From Candidatus Zhuqueibacterota bacterium (lineage in GTDB: Bacteria > Zhuqueibacterota > Zhuqueibacteria > Residuimicrobiales > Krinioviventaceae), in contig JAFGKD010000005.1 in the NCBI GenBank assembly GCA_016928775.1, positions 1 to 37,550 on the forward strand: a stretch of 37,550 nt of DNA, in the 5' to 3' direction. Position numbers and translations under genes: made by a program. The first letter of the stretch is position 1. Every line of letters starts with the position of its first letter. This document shows, one piece after another, positions 23,359 through 31,980 of this stretch. Below the pieces are notes generated by a model, which was given only the letters and a program-made list of their open reading frames with translations, was not told the DNA's origin and made no database searches.

Positions 23359-24963
23359 ATGGCTACTGATCAAATAAATAACAAGACCGAGCCGTCAAAA
23401 TGGCTGTTCTGGACCTGTTTTATCGCTTTGGTAGCGACATCATTTGGCTTTATCATTCGAAATCAGATAATCAGCGATTTGCAAGAGTACTTTTTGCTGA
23501 GTGAGACACAAAAAGGTGAGATTCTCGGCGTTGGCCTCTGGCCGTTCGCCATCAGCATCGTCCTGTTTAGTCTCATCATTGACAAAATTGGCTATGGTCG
23601 CGCGTTGCGGGGCGCATTTATTTGTCATATCGCTTCTGTTGTCATTACCATCCTTGCCCCCAGAGGCGCAGCGGGTTACTGGTGGCTCTACATCGGTACA
23701 TTTATTTTGGCTCTGGGAAACGGCATTGTTGAAGCGGTGATCAATCCGGTGGTGGCGACGGTTTATTCGAAAGAAAAGACAAAGTGGCTCAATATTTTGC
23801 ACGCCGGCTGGCCGGGCGGTATGGTTCTTGGAGGACTGGTGATCCTCATTCTCATCCCCAATCTGTTTTGGAAATGGAAAGTGCTGCTGCTCATCTTGCC
23901 CGCCGGTCTTTATGGTTATATGATGCTCAAAACCAAATTTCCGGTACAGGAGCGAGTCAAGGCAGGGGTGCCCTTTAAAGAAATGCTGCAGGAGGCAGGC
24001 ATCATTGGCGCTGCCATTGTTATTTTTATCATGATGCGTGAGATTGGGCGGGTGTTCGGATTCTCGCTGACGCTGCAAATTCTCATCTCTCTCATTTTTA
24101 TCATCACCTATGGCATGTATGTGCGAGCGTGGGGACGTCCGCTTTTTATTATCCTTTTGCTCATCATTATGCCGCTTGCCATCACCGAATTGGGTGTCGA
24201 TAGCTGGATCACGGATTTGATGAAATCCATCATGGGTGGCGCGAGCGCCGGTTATATAATTGTTGTCACAGCGTTTATTATGATGGTGTTGCGATTCTAT
24301 TCTGGTCCGGCGATAAAATGGCTCAAGCCACTCGGGCTCCTGGCGACGTGCAGTGCAATCGCTATTTTTGGCTTGTTTTTATTGGCTACCGTGCCGATTG
24401 GCGGCTGGGTCTTTTTAGCCGCTGCTATTTACGCGGTTGGTAAAACATTTTTATGGCCGACCATGCTCGGTGTCGTGGCCGAACGTTTTCCCAAAGGTGG
24501 CGCACTCACCCTCAACACCATTTCCGGTGTTGGCATGCTGACGGTCGGCGTCATTGGTACCGCTTTTTTCGGCAATATAGTTGACAAACCGGTGGAAGCC
24601 GAGTTAAAGGCCTATCATCCAGAAATTCACCAAAAAGTTATTGTTGAGGAAAAAAAGAGTGTTTTTGGCACTTATCGGCCTATCGACCAAATAGCCTACG
24701 CTGAACATCTTGATGAATCAGAGCAAAAAACTGTTGATTCGATTAAAAGACTGGTTCAGCAAAAAGCTCTCATGACTGTCGCCATATTTCCGATGATTAT
24801 ATTCATCGCTTTTATTATTCTCATCTTTTATTTTAGATCAAGAGGTGGCTATCAAGCCGTGGAGCTTGAGGCATCCGCCGTCGAAGATCGAGGAAAAGAT
24901 ATTTCGACAACAGATTTCAAAGCGTCTGCCGTTGAAGATCGCGGCAAAGATGCCGGACTGTAG
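23359..24963 (+). CDS. MFS transporter with extended loop and duplicated C-terminal tail
   Basis: The 534-residue protein has 12 membrane helices and an MFS motif in the SLIIDKIGYGRALRGA loop. The WPTMLGVVAERFPKGGALTL segment in helix 10-11 is typical of sugar MFS proteins. It is longer than usual because of a charged insertion of about 70 residues (roughly 415-485) before the last helix. The C-terminal tail carries SAVEDRGKD twice, encoded by two 30-base copies at 24871-24900 and 24922-24951. The ATG at 23359 is preferred because GGAGGAG lies six bases upstream. Its substrate is unknown. Confidence 0.82.
   Translation: MATDQINNKTEPSKWLFWTCFIALVATSFGFIIRNQIISDLQEYFLLSETQKGEILGVGLWPFAISIVLFSLIIDKIGYGRALRGAFICHIASVVITILAPRGAAGYWWLYIGTFILALGNGIVEAVINPVVATVYSKEKTKWLNILHAGWPGGMVLGGLVILILIPNLFWKWKVLLLILPAGLYGYMMLKTKFPVQERVKAGVPFKEMLQEAGIIGAAIVIFIMMREIGRVFGFSLTLQILISLIFIITYGMYVRAWGRPLFIILLLIIMPLAITELGVDSWITDLMKSIMGGASAGYIIVVTAFIMMVLRFYSGPAIKWLKPLGLLATCSAIAIFGLFLLATVPIGGWVFLAAAIYAVGKTFLWPTMLGVVAERFPKGGALTLNTISGVGMLTVGVIGTAFFGNIVDKPVEAELKAYHPEIHQKVIVEEKKSVFGTYRPIDQIAYAEHLDESEQKTVDSIKRLVQQKALMTVAIFPMIIFIAFIILIFYFRSRGGYQAVELEASAVEDRGKDISTTDFKASAVEDRGKDAGL
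24871..24951 (+). repeat. Short in-frame direct repeat in the MFS C-terminus
   Basis: Two 30-base units, 51 bases apart from start to start, share GCCGT(C/T)GAAGATCG and encode the same nonapeptide SAVEDRGKD. The third-position differences suggest an old duplication kept by selection, or drift after expansion. Confidence 0.75.
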
Positions 24964-25165
24964 CGAAATGCGACAGGCAGCGAGCGAAATCTAATGCATC
25001 TATCCGCGACAACCAATGGATCAGTGGCTCGACATGAAACATCTCGCAAAAAACCAGCCGCCAATGTCGCGACGGTTGATGCCTATTTCCCTCTCTTTTG
25101 AAGGAGCCGGCATCCAGGATAATGCTTGATTTACCCGCCATCATCAAGCCGAATTACATTTGCAG

Positions 25166-25195
25166 AGGCCAATCAGGAAATGATTGGCCTTTTTT
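25166..25195 (+). terminator. Rho-independent terminator
   Basis: A perfect 10-bp stem pairs AGGCCAATCA with TGATTGGCCT around GGAAA, and six T residues follow. It lies about 200 bases beyond the MFS stop and should end that transcript. Confidence 0.88.
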
Positions 25196-25472
25196 ATTTT
25201 AAAGTATGCACTATAAAAGCATTGCCTCTATATAAATAAGATTGAAAATATCAGCATTGTGTGTTGGGAGAGATGCAGGTAGAAAATCATCATACGACCG
25301 GATTTAAAGGTAGCTATGGTATGGCATTTGCAGATAATGTTGCAAGTTCTACAGTAGTCGTCCTGAAGTACATTATTTCGAGACAAGCGTCTTCTCTTAA
25401 AGCAGCAAAAAAGTGGACCAACTACTGGAAACAGCCACGAATAGCGTATTCAGCAAAGGGTGCAGATCGAAC
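25196..25472. other. Leader/intergenic region upstream of the BY-kinase
   Basis: No confident gene is seen. A 76-codon frame starting at GTG 25261 has an upstream GGGAG-like context only after the start codon and overlaps the kinase start; its composition is not convincing. The AT-rich part near 25200-25260 probably contains the promoter. The remaining ~200 bases form an unusually long leader. Confidence 0.4.
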
Positions 25473-27740
25473 ATGGAACAAAAAAATGTAAATGGCGAGA
25501 AAGAATGGGGATTTCAGGACTATATCTCCCTCGCAATCAGACGAAAATGGATCATTCTTTTTGTATTTGTCCTCGTCTTTTCCGCCGCAGTTGCCTACTT
25601 AATGACCAGACCGCCTGTCTATAAAGCATCCGCCACTTTTATTATTGAAGGTGGTGAAAACGGCGTTTTGGGTGGCATGCCCGGACTGGTGTTTGAGAGC
25701 AATGCCCGGCCGTTTGGATTTTACAAGATTATCCTTGATAGCAAACAATATCGCTCCCGCCTGGTTGAAATGGCTCGCAAAGACAGTATCCTGGCGCATC
25801 AACCGGATTTTTCCGAGCAACTTGGAACAGTGCTGGGAAGTTTGACTCTAACAGAAACCGATTATGAAAAGTTATACGCCTTGAGCGTTGAAGCCAATCA
25901 CCCGGTCATTGTTTATAGAATGGCTTCTATTATCATCGACGAATTCAAAAAACGATGTCAGGAAATCGAGCTGGAAGAGTCGCGTAACATTGTCAATTAT
26001 GTCAATAATCAAATTGAACAAGCGCGAAAAAGTCTTGCGGAAGCGGAACGGGAACTGCAAGAGTTCAAAGAAACAACTCGTATCAATAATTTGGAAGAAG
26101 AAAACGGTGGTATTCTGAGCAAACTGGCCGAGATCGAGTCACAGTTGGAAGAAGTGCAAACGCGCCGGCAATTGGCACAGGCGAACTTGAGTGCATACAC
26201 GATGCGCGTCAACGAATTCAAAGCGTCAGCTTCACCCTATTCGATGAAGCGACCCGAGGAAACACGAGAGGTCAAGGAGCTACGGGCGCAAGTTGAGGAA
26301 CTGGAAAAACAAAAAGAAAGATATGAGAACGCCAAAACAGTACCAAAATCATTGTTGGAACGACTTGATGCCAAAATTCGCACGAAAAAAGTTGAGCTGA
26401 GAAATAAAATATTAGCTACTGACGCGGGCGTTTCTTCAACAGAATTAGAAGATCAGGAGAATTCCAAAGACGTTTTTAATGAAAAGATGCTCAGCGAAGA
26501 GCTCGATCTTTATGCACTAAAAAATCAGGAAGATTATTTAAAAAATTTGATCGAAAAATACCGCCAGGAGCACCCCAATCTGCTGGAGCACGCGATTCAA
26601 TTGGCAGAGCTGCAGCGAACCAAAACAGTCAATGAGAATTTATACACCTTTTTGGTCGAAAAGGCAGAAGAAGCAAAAATTAACGCCGCGACCGGTACCG
26701 GAGGGATACGGATTGTCGATGAGCCCAGCTTGCCCGAACGACCGGTATCCAATAATATGAAAAGAAATCTTGCGGTCTCGATTATCCTGGCATGTGGCCT
26801 TGGATTTGGCCTGGCATTCGCGATTGATTTTTTTGACAATTCAATTTATACGCCGGATGACTTGAAACAGCTCGGTGACGTCGTTGTTCTCGGGAGTATC
26901 CCGCATATGAGAAAAAAGGAAGCTCAGGCGGTCTCGGTGCAGAAACTTCGGCATCATAATGGCACGTTGGCAACAAAAGATCTGTTTGTCTTTGAAGATC
27001 GTATGAATGGATACAAGGATAAAGTGATCTCACTCATTCAATCGCGGGAGCCGGTGGTTGATGCGTATCGTCATGTGCGCACCAACTTGCAGTTTGCCAA
27101 CATCGACACCTCATTGAAGCGAATTTTGGTGACCAGTGCTATTCCAGGTGAGGGCAAAACATTGACTGCCGCGAATCTGGCCATCTCTTTTGCCGAGTTA
27201 GGCAAGCGCATCCTTGTTGTTGATTGTGATATGCGGCGTTCGCATCAACATATACTTTTTAATATTCGGAAATCACCCGGCTTGTCTGACTATCTCGGGC
27301 GCGATATCACTATTGAAAAAGCGATCTATATGACCCATGTGCCTAACCTGTATGTCATTCCTTCCGGTACAACACCGCCCAATCCGGCTGAAATGCTGGC
27401 CAGCAACAAGATGGCTGAGCTGATCAAAAAACTGGATCAAAATTTTGATTTTGTTGTGTACGATTCGCCGCCAATTATTGCGGTCACTGATCCCATCCTG
27501 CTCTCCAAACGTGTCGAGCATGTGGTGATGGTTGTCCGCTTTGGCAAGACCAATCGGCACCTGGTCGTGGATTCTTTGAACCGTTTACGAAATGTGAATT
27601 CCCAGTTGCTGGGTATGGTGTTGAATGGAATGCAAAAGGCTAAAGGCTACGGTTATTACAAATATGATTATGCGTATTATCAAAGTTCTTATTACGCCGA
27701 GGATGTCAAACCCAAGAAAAAGTTTTCATTAGTCAATTGA
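25473..27740 (+). CDS. Wzz/BY-kinase: polysaccharide co-polymerase fused to tyrosine autokinase
   Basis: The 755-residue protein begins with a Wzz chain-length domain flanked by two membrane helices (about 22-42 and 430-450), with a long periplasmic coiled coil between (about 170-420). The cytoplasmic bacterial tyrosine kinase domain follows: Walker A GEGKT at 559-563, Walker A' VVDCDMRR around Asp584/Asp586, and Walker B with Asp664. The C-terminus has a cluster of nine tyrosines (GYGYYKYDYAYYQSSYY), the usual autophosphorylation site. Such proteins control export and length of capsule or exopolysaccharide in Gram-negative bacteria. No glycosyltransferase, Wzx/Wzy or outer-membrane Wza gene is adjacent. 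The start at 25473 has a weak AAAGGG site; 25413 (GTG) is possible. Confidence 0.9.
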   Translation: MEQKNVNGEKEWGFQDYISLAIRRKWIILFVFVLVFSAAVAYLMTRPPVYKASATFIIEGGENGVLGGMPGLVFESNARPFGFYKIILDSKQYRSRLVEMARKDSILAHQPDFSEQLGTVLGSLTLTETDYEKLYALSVEANHPVIVYRMASIIIDEFKKRCQEIELEESRNIVNYVNNQIEQARKSLAEAERELQEFKETTRINNLEEENGGILSKLAEIESQLEEVQTRRQLAQANLSAYTMRVNEFKASASPYSMKRPEETREVKELRAQVEELEKQKERYENAKTVPKSLLERLDAKIRTKKVELRNKILATDAGVSSTELEDQENSKDVFNEKMLSEELDLYALKNQEDYLKNLIEKYRQEHPNLLEHAIQLAELQRTKTVNENLYTFLVEKAEEAKINAATGTGGIRIVDEPSLPERPVSNNMKRNLAVSIILACGLGFGLAFAIDFFDNSIYTPDDLKQLGDVVVLGSIPHMRKKEAQAVSVQKLRHHNGTLATKDLFVFEDRMNGYKDKVISLIQSREPVVDAYRHVRTNLQFANIDTSLKRILVTSAIPGEGKTLTAANLAISFAELGKRILVVDCDMRRSHQHILFNIRKSPGLSDYLGRDITIEKAIYMTHVPNLYVIPSGTTPPNPAEMLASNKMAELIKKLDQNFDFVVYDSPPIIAVTDPILLSKRVEHVVMVVRFGKTNRHLVVDSLNRLRNVNSQLLGMVLNGMQKAKGYGYYKYDYAYYQSSYYAEDVKPKKKFSLVN

Positions 27741-27742
27741 CA

Positions 27743-27776
27743 AAAAGGAGAGGTGAGCTAATCCTCTCCTTTTCTC
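27743..27776. terminator. Bidirectional terminator between the kinase and Spy-like genes
   Basis: An 11-bp stem pairs AAAAGGAGAGG with CCTCTCCTTTT around a nine-base loop. It lies just past the kinase stop on the plus strand and overlaps the end of the minus-strand Spy-like gene (stop at 27758). Confidence 0.85.
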
Positions 27777-28162
27777 GTTTCTTTCTTTTTGCGATCTTCC
27801 CATCTCTTTTTAAACTCTTGTACCATTTGTTCATATCGAACTTTTTGTTCACTGGTGAGGATTTTGGTAAATTTGCCATCAAATTCACTGCGGATTTTTT
27901 CAAATTCCTCGTGACGTTTCTCGTCCAGTTTTTGATGCTTCATTTTTATTTCATCCAACAGCATTTTTAGTGTATCCTGCTGTGTCTCGGTGAGAGACAG
28001 CTCCTGGGTAAATTTTTTGAGTATTTGGGCATTATGATCGCGCCGTCGATTTTCAGGCCGTTTTTTGTTGAGGACGAAATTATCCCACATAACGCCAACG
28101 GCGATGCCGGCAATAAAAATTGTGATAAAGCTCAAGATAGCTGTATTTTTTGAAGACAACAT
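27758..28162 (-). CDS. Spy/CpxP-like periplasmic protein
   Basis: The 134-residue protein has an N-terminal membrane anchor or uncleaved signal (about 8-26). A charged helical region follows with the Spy/CpxP/periplasmic heavy-metal-sensor pattern, in which LSLTETQQDTLKMLLDEI is followed by KILTSEQKVRYEQM. Relatives are ATP-independent chaperones or stress sensors of the envelope. The ATG at 28162 is four bases after the stop of the anti-sigma gene. It is the third gene of an ECF sigma operon, and this context supports an envelope-stress role. It ends in a lysine- and arginine-rich tail. Confidence 0.78.
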   Translation of the reverse strand: MLSSKNTAILSFITIFIAGIAVGVMWDNFVLNKKRPENRRRDHNAQILKKFTQELSLTETQQDTLKMLLDEIKMKHQKLDEKRHEEFEKIRSEFDGKFTKILTSEQKVRYEQMVQEFKKRWEDRKKKETRKGED

Positions 28163-28166
28163 GGTG

Positions 28167-28625
28167 TTATTCCCTGGTCGATAGTGTTGATTCAGCGTTG
28201 ATGGCGATTGCCAAAGCCTGATCATCCGTCACTGGCGATGAATCGGATTGGTCGCCGTAGAGAATTGAAAACTCGGAGACATAATAGTCATTGGTAGTTT
28301 GATGACCGGGTATGGAAACAAGGAACAATGTTACAAGCGATACAACCAATCCTGTCACAATAACCGGACGCGGGATAAGGTTGAATACCTGCCAAAATCC
28401 TTCACGCGTGCGAGATTTTAACGTTGCCAGAACGCGTTGTGCAAAAAAGGGATTGACTTTATAAATTGGCTCGGTGGACATAGAATGCAGTTGCTGAAAG
28501 GATGTCAGCAACGCACGGCAATCCGCACAGGATGATAGATGATCTTTGATAAATTCGCTGTGCTGCAATGATAATCGGTCATCAATAAAATCGGACAACA
28601 TTTTTTTTATTTTCCGATGTCTCAT
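28167..28625 (-). CDS. Zinc-finger anti-sigma factor, membrane-bound
   Basis: The 152-residue protein carries an N-terminal zinc anti-sigma domain with the HxxxCxxC motif (His29, Cys33, Cys36). One membrane helix lies at about 88-108, followed by a short periplasmic tail (109-152). Such proteins bind and silence the cognate ECF sigma factor until an envelope signal releases it. Its start overlaps the sigma gene's stop by four bases, which is typical of sigma/anti-sigma pairs. Confidence 0.88.
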   Translation of the reverse strand: MRHRKIKKMLSDFIDDRLSLQHSEFIKDHLSSCADCRALLTSFQQLHSMSTEPIYKVNPFFAQRVLATLKSRTREGFWQVFNLIPRPVIVTGLVVSLVTLFLVSIPGHQTTNDYYVSEFSILYGDQSDSSPVTDDQALAIAINAESTLSTRE

Positions 28626-29212
28626 CGTAACTCCTCCAGATCTGGACCGAGCAGGTCCGCCAATTCTCTCCGCGCCCGAAACAATCTCGATTTAACTGTG
28701 CCAATTTTCCAACTCAGGGTTTTGGCAATCTCTTCGTATGACAAATTTTTCATTTCACGGAGAACAAAAACGATTCTGGACGACTCGGGCAATTTTTCAA
28801 GTGCGTTGGAGATCAATCGCATTCGTTCACTGTTTTGCACAAAAGCAGTTGGATCCTGGTCTTGATCTATGAAAGATTGCTCTTCGCCACTGTTTTCATC
28901 AACCTGAAATCGGGTGATAATTTTTCGAACCTTTTTTTTGCGCAAATGGTCTCGACACAGATTAACGGCGATCCTGAATAGCCAGGAACGAAATGGCGCT
29001 CGAAATTGATAATGGTGTAGTGACATGAACATCCGAATAAAAGTTTCCTGAGCAAGATCTTCAACGACCGAATTGTCGTGCAAAATTGAAAAAATTAAAT
29101 TATGCACCGATGACGCGTGCATGTCAATCAATCTGGTCAGCGCGCCATGATCACCTCTTTTACCGGCTTTTATGAGCGCAACTATTGTATCATTATCCGA
29201 ATAGTCACTCAA
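28622..29212 (-). CDS. ECF RNA polymerase sigma factor
   Basis: The 196-residue protein has sigma region 2 (about 25-95, with DLAQETFIRMFMSLHHYQ and PFRSWLFRIAVNLCRDHLRKK) and region 4 (about 135-190, with LSYEEIAKTLSWKIGTVKSRLFRARREL). No extra domains are present, and the size matches RpoE/SigW-type ECF factors. The frame opens with TTG at 29212. No in-frame ATG occurs before residue 31, which lies inside region 2, so the rare start is likely. The operon order sigma, anti-sigma, Spy-like suggests autoregulated envelope stress control. Confidence 0.9.
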   Translation of the reverse strand: MSDYSDNDTIVALIKAGKRGDHGALTRLIDMHASSVHNLIFSILHDNSVVEDLAQETFIRMFMSLHHYQFRAPFRSWLFRIAVNLCRDHLRKKKVRKIITRFQVDENSGEEQSFIDQDQDPTAFVQNSERMRLISNALEKLPESSRIVFVLREMKNLSYEEIAKTLSWKIGTVKSRLFRARRELADLLGPDLEELR

Positions 29213-29241
29213 ATTCGAAAGCTCTCTTTTGAAGATAAAAC

Positions 29242-29262
29242 GAACAAGTCATGAAATTGTTC
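29242..29262. promoter_or_regulatory. Inverted repeat in the sigma/lipoprotein divergent region
   Basis: GAACAA and TTGTTC form a 6-9-6 inverted repeat 30 bases upstream of the sigma start. GAAC is also the core of many ECF -35 elements, so it could be part of an autoregulated promoter or an operator. No matching -10 was identified. Confidence 0.3.
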
Positions 29263-29425
29263 TCGCTGTTATTTAAAAGATAAGCAATTAACTATAATTT
29301 CAAACAAGATTCCGCAATGCTGTAGATAAATTTCTCCAAAGATAAAATAGGTTGAAAATTAGCACAAGGTTGTTAAATTCTCTTTCAGAAGCGGCGCTGT
29401 GAACGGCTGATTCGAGGAGAAATTT

Positions 29426-30562
29426 ATGAAATCACGTAACATTCTGTCACTTTTATTCATAACAGGTGTGATTATAAGCTGCTCTCAAGTGGAGCGGACA
29501 AAAAAGACAACGCGTGATGTGTCGGCAACAGATTATTATCGTGCTGGCAAGCAGGCGCTGAACAACGATGATTGGGAAAAGGCGGCCATCCTGTTTAATC
29601 GCGCGATAAAGGCGAATCCGCGTTATGCAAATGCATATGCCGGGGCAGCGTTGGTTTTAGCCATGAAGGATCAACCGGAAAAGGCCATCGAGTATGCTGA
29701 AAAAGCAGTCAAGCTGGATGCAAATGCTTTTGATGCCCAGCTCAATCGGGGGCGCGTTCTGAAAATGAGCAAACCGACGGACTGGTTTGAACGGGCCATC
29801 GCTTCCTTTGATGCGGCTCTAAAACTGAATCCTGCAGATGAGGAGGCGCTTTTTTACAAAGCTGAAGCGTTGAATGAACATGGTGATCTTGCCGCCGCGC
29901 GAAATCTTTATGCCAAAGTCGCTGAAAAAGAAGGATTATACGCCCAGAGCGCCAATGCGCATATATCCTATATTACTGCTTATTTGTCCACTGACCCACG
30001 AAGCGATGTGGGCAAGGAAATATTAAAAGTTGAAGCAATCTCCCGTGCCGAGCTTGCGGCTCTGCTGGTCGCCGAGTTTGACGCAGGACACCATATGCGT
30101 CGACGGAATCCCAACTATGCCGGCGGCAGCAATTTAAGTTTAAAGACAGAAGAGCAAACAAGAATCCAAACAGTAAACCGCATAACGGATATCAACGGAC
30201 TCGCAGCCGAGTCGTGGATCAAAGAAGTAGTGCAAGTTGGCGCCATGGACGTCTATCCTGATAATTCGTTCCGACCGTTTGAGTTGGTACAGCGTATGAA
30301 TCTGGCCATGACACTACAAAATATCATCATCCAGGCCACAGGCAACACGTCATTGTATACTGCCTTCCTCAATTCAGCACCGCCTTTTTCAGATGTAAAG
30401 CGGACGCACTATGCATTTAACGCCATTTGTCTGGTGACCGAATATGAGATCATGCCGAAAACGACGAATAGCACTCTTTTTGATCTTGATGGGACGGTTT
30501 CCGGCTATGATGCGCTGTCAGCCTTGCGCAATTTAGAACAATTTCTTGTCCAGTCATTTTGA
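29426..30562 (+). CDS. TPR lipoprotein with C-terminal SLH-like repeats
   Basis: The 378-residue protein has a lipoprotein signal with the lipobox VIISC (Cys19). TPR repeats follow (about 32-180; AAILFNRAIKANPRYANAYA is a clear unit). Two C-terminal segments resemble S-layer homology domains. The first, at about 251-300, contains GAMDVYPDNSFRPFELV followed by an arginine-led helix; the second spans about 321-375. SLH domains bind secondary cell-wall polymers or peptidoglycan. The combination with a lipid anchor suggests a periplasm-facing lipoprotein that tethers outer membrane to cell wall. GAGGAG lies eight bases before the ATG. It is divergent from the ECF operon and could be a target of that sigma factor. 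Confidence 0.75.
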   Translation: MKSRNILSLLFITGVIISCSQVERTKKTTRDVSATDYYRAGKQALNNDDWEKAAILFNRAIKANPRYANAYAGAALVLAMKDQPEKAIEYAEKAVKLDANAFDAQLNRGRVLKMSKPTDWFERAIASFDAALKLNPADEEALFYKAEALNEHGDLAAARNLYAKVAEKEGLYAQSANAHISYITAYLSTDPRSDVGKEILKVEAISRAELAALLVAEFDAGHHMRRRNPNYAGGSNLSLKTEEQTRIQTVNRITDINGLAAESWIKEVVQVGAMDVYPDNSFRPFELVQRMNLAMTLQNIIIQATGNTSLYTAFLNSAPPFSDVKRTHYAFNAICLVTEYEIMPKTTNSTLFDLDGTVSGYDALSALRNLEQFLVQSF

Positions 30563-30660
30563 AAATCACCTTTTTAAAACACTATTTTTTCTCTATATTA
30601 TGCGAACGTTGGTCCTTGAGATGTTCCAGCTTTTAAACAATTTACGAGCACTTTTTTGAG

Positions 30661-31977
30661 ATGAAGAAACCTGTTGTCGCCATTTTGGGACGCCCGAACG
30701 TTGGCAAATCGACGCTGTTCAACCGCATTATTCGCAAACGTGAAGCCATTGTGGATGACCAGCCCGGCGTAACGCGCGATCGAAAGTACGCAGCCGCTGA
30801 ATGGGCGGGAAAAGAATTTGATCTGCTGGACACTGGCGGTTATGTGCCAACATCTGATGATATTTTTGAAAAGGCGATTCGGCAACAAATCGAGTACGCG
30901 ATAAAGGAGGCAGATGTCATCATTTATTTAGTGGATGTTGTCAGCGGGATGACACCGCTGGATGCCGAAATCGCCTCTATATTGCAGCGCACCGGTGTGC
31001 CACTTCTTCTTGTCGTCAACAAAATCGATAATGCCGAGCGAGAGCAGGATATCTGGGACTTTTATGAATTGGGTCTTGGTGAGCCAGTGCCCATCTCGGC
31101 ACTTGGTGGCCGCGCTATCGGTGATTTTTTAGACCGAGTTGTGGCATTATTGCCACAACAGGGTGATTGGCAGGAGGAGGATGAGACTATTCGGCTTGCC
31201 GTCGTCGGCCGACCTAATGTGGGCAAGTCCTCGTTCATCAATGCCATTCTTGGCAAGGACAAGCTCATTGTTACGGAGATCGCCGGTACGACGCGCGATG
31301 CGATCGATACAAATCTTATTTATAAAGATCAAAATATCACCCTCATCGATACTGCCGGCTTGCGTAAACGGTCCAAAGTGCGAGAGGGCGTCGAATATTT
31401 TAGTACTGTGAGGACGGTCAACGCTCTGCAACGCTGCGATGTGGCAGTTGTCCTTATTGACGCCACTGAACCACTCACTGACCAGGATAAAAAGGTGGTT
31501 GCGCTGGCAATAGAGCAGGGGAAAGGAATTGTAGTTGGTGTCAATAAATGGGATTTGATTGAAAAAGATACAATGACATCCCGTCAATACCAGCTCGATA
31601 TGCAAGCGGCTCTGAGAGATTTGCATTACGTACCCATCCTGTTCATCTCAGCGCTGACGCGACAACGTATTTACAACGTCGTTGACACAGCCATCGCTGT
31701 GTATGAACAGCGAATGCGCAAAATACCCACGGCTGAACTGAACAAGTTTCTCGAGAGGGTGGTGCAACAACACCATCCACCCGCTTATGGCACGAAATGG
31801 GTGAAAATTAATTACATGACGCAGATAAAGTCCAGACCGCCCTTGTTCGCTTTTTTCACCAACGAGCCAGAGGGTATTAAAAAGAACTATCGCAACTATC
31901 TGGAGAACAACTTGAGGGAACAATTTGGCTTTATCGGCGTGCCAATTCGCATGACCTTTCGCAAAAAAAACAAATAA
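30661..31977 (+). CDS. der: Ribosome biogenesis GTPase Der (EngA)
   Basis: The 438-residue protein has two tandem G domains, each with GRPNVGKS (at about 10 and 186), and a C-terminal KH-like domain (about 355-438). DTGGYVP and NKID belong to the first, [10 protein letters not shown] and NKWD to the second. Der is an essential assembly factor of the large ribosomal subunit. The length is typical (E. coli 490, many others about 435-440). It is followed after three bases by the metalloprotease gene, so the two may share a transcript. Confidence 0.97.
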   Translation: MKKPVVAILGRPNVGKSTLFNRIIRKREAIVDDQPGVTRDRKYAAAEWAGKEFDLLDTGGYVPTSDDIFEKAIRQQIEYAIKEADVIIYLVDVVSGMTPLDAEIASILQRTGVPLLLVVNKIDNAEREQDIWDFYELGLGEPVPISALGGRAIGDFLDRVVALLPQQGDWQEEDETIRLAVVGRPNVGKSSFINAILGKDKLIVTEIAGTTRDAIDTNLIYKDQNITLIDTAGLRKRSKVREGVEYFSTVRTVNALQRCDVAVVLIDATEPLTDQDKKVVALAIEQGKGIVVGVNKWDLIEKDTMTSRQYQLDMQAALRDLHYVPILFISALTRQRIYNVVDTAIAVYEQRMRKIPTAELNKFLERVVQQHHPPAYGTKWVKINYMTQIKSRPPLFAFFTNEPEGIKKNYRNYLENNLREQFGFIGVPIRMTFRKKNK

Positions 31978-31980
31978 GAT

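Noticed and set aside
23440..24078. A 212-codon minus-strand open frame
   Set aside because: It is antisense to the third MFS gene and its composition (many H, N, D, Q) is typical of a shadow of membrane-protein codons.
25261..25491. A 76-codon GTG-start frame before the BY-kinase
   Set aside because: No ribosome site lies upstream of the GTG, no homology is recognised, and it overlaps the kinase start. It may be part of the leader.
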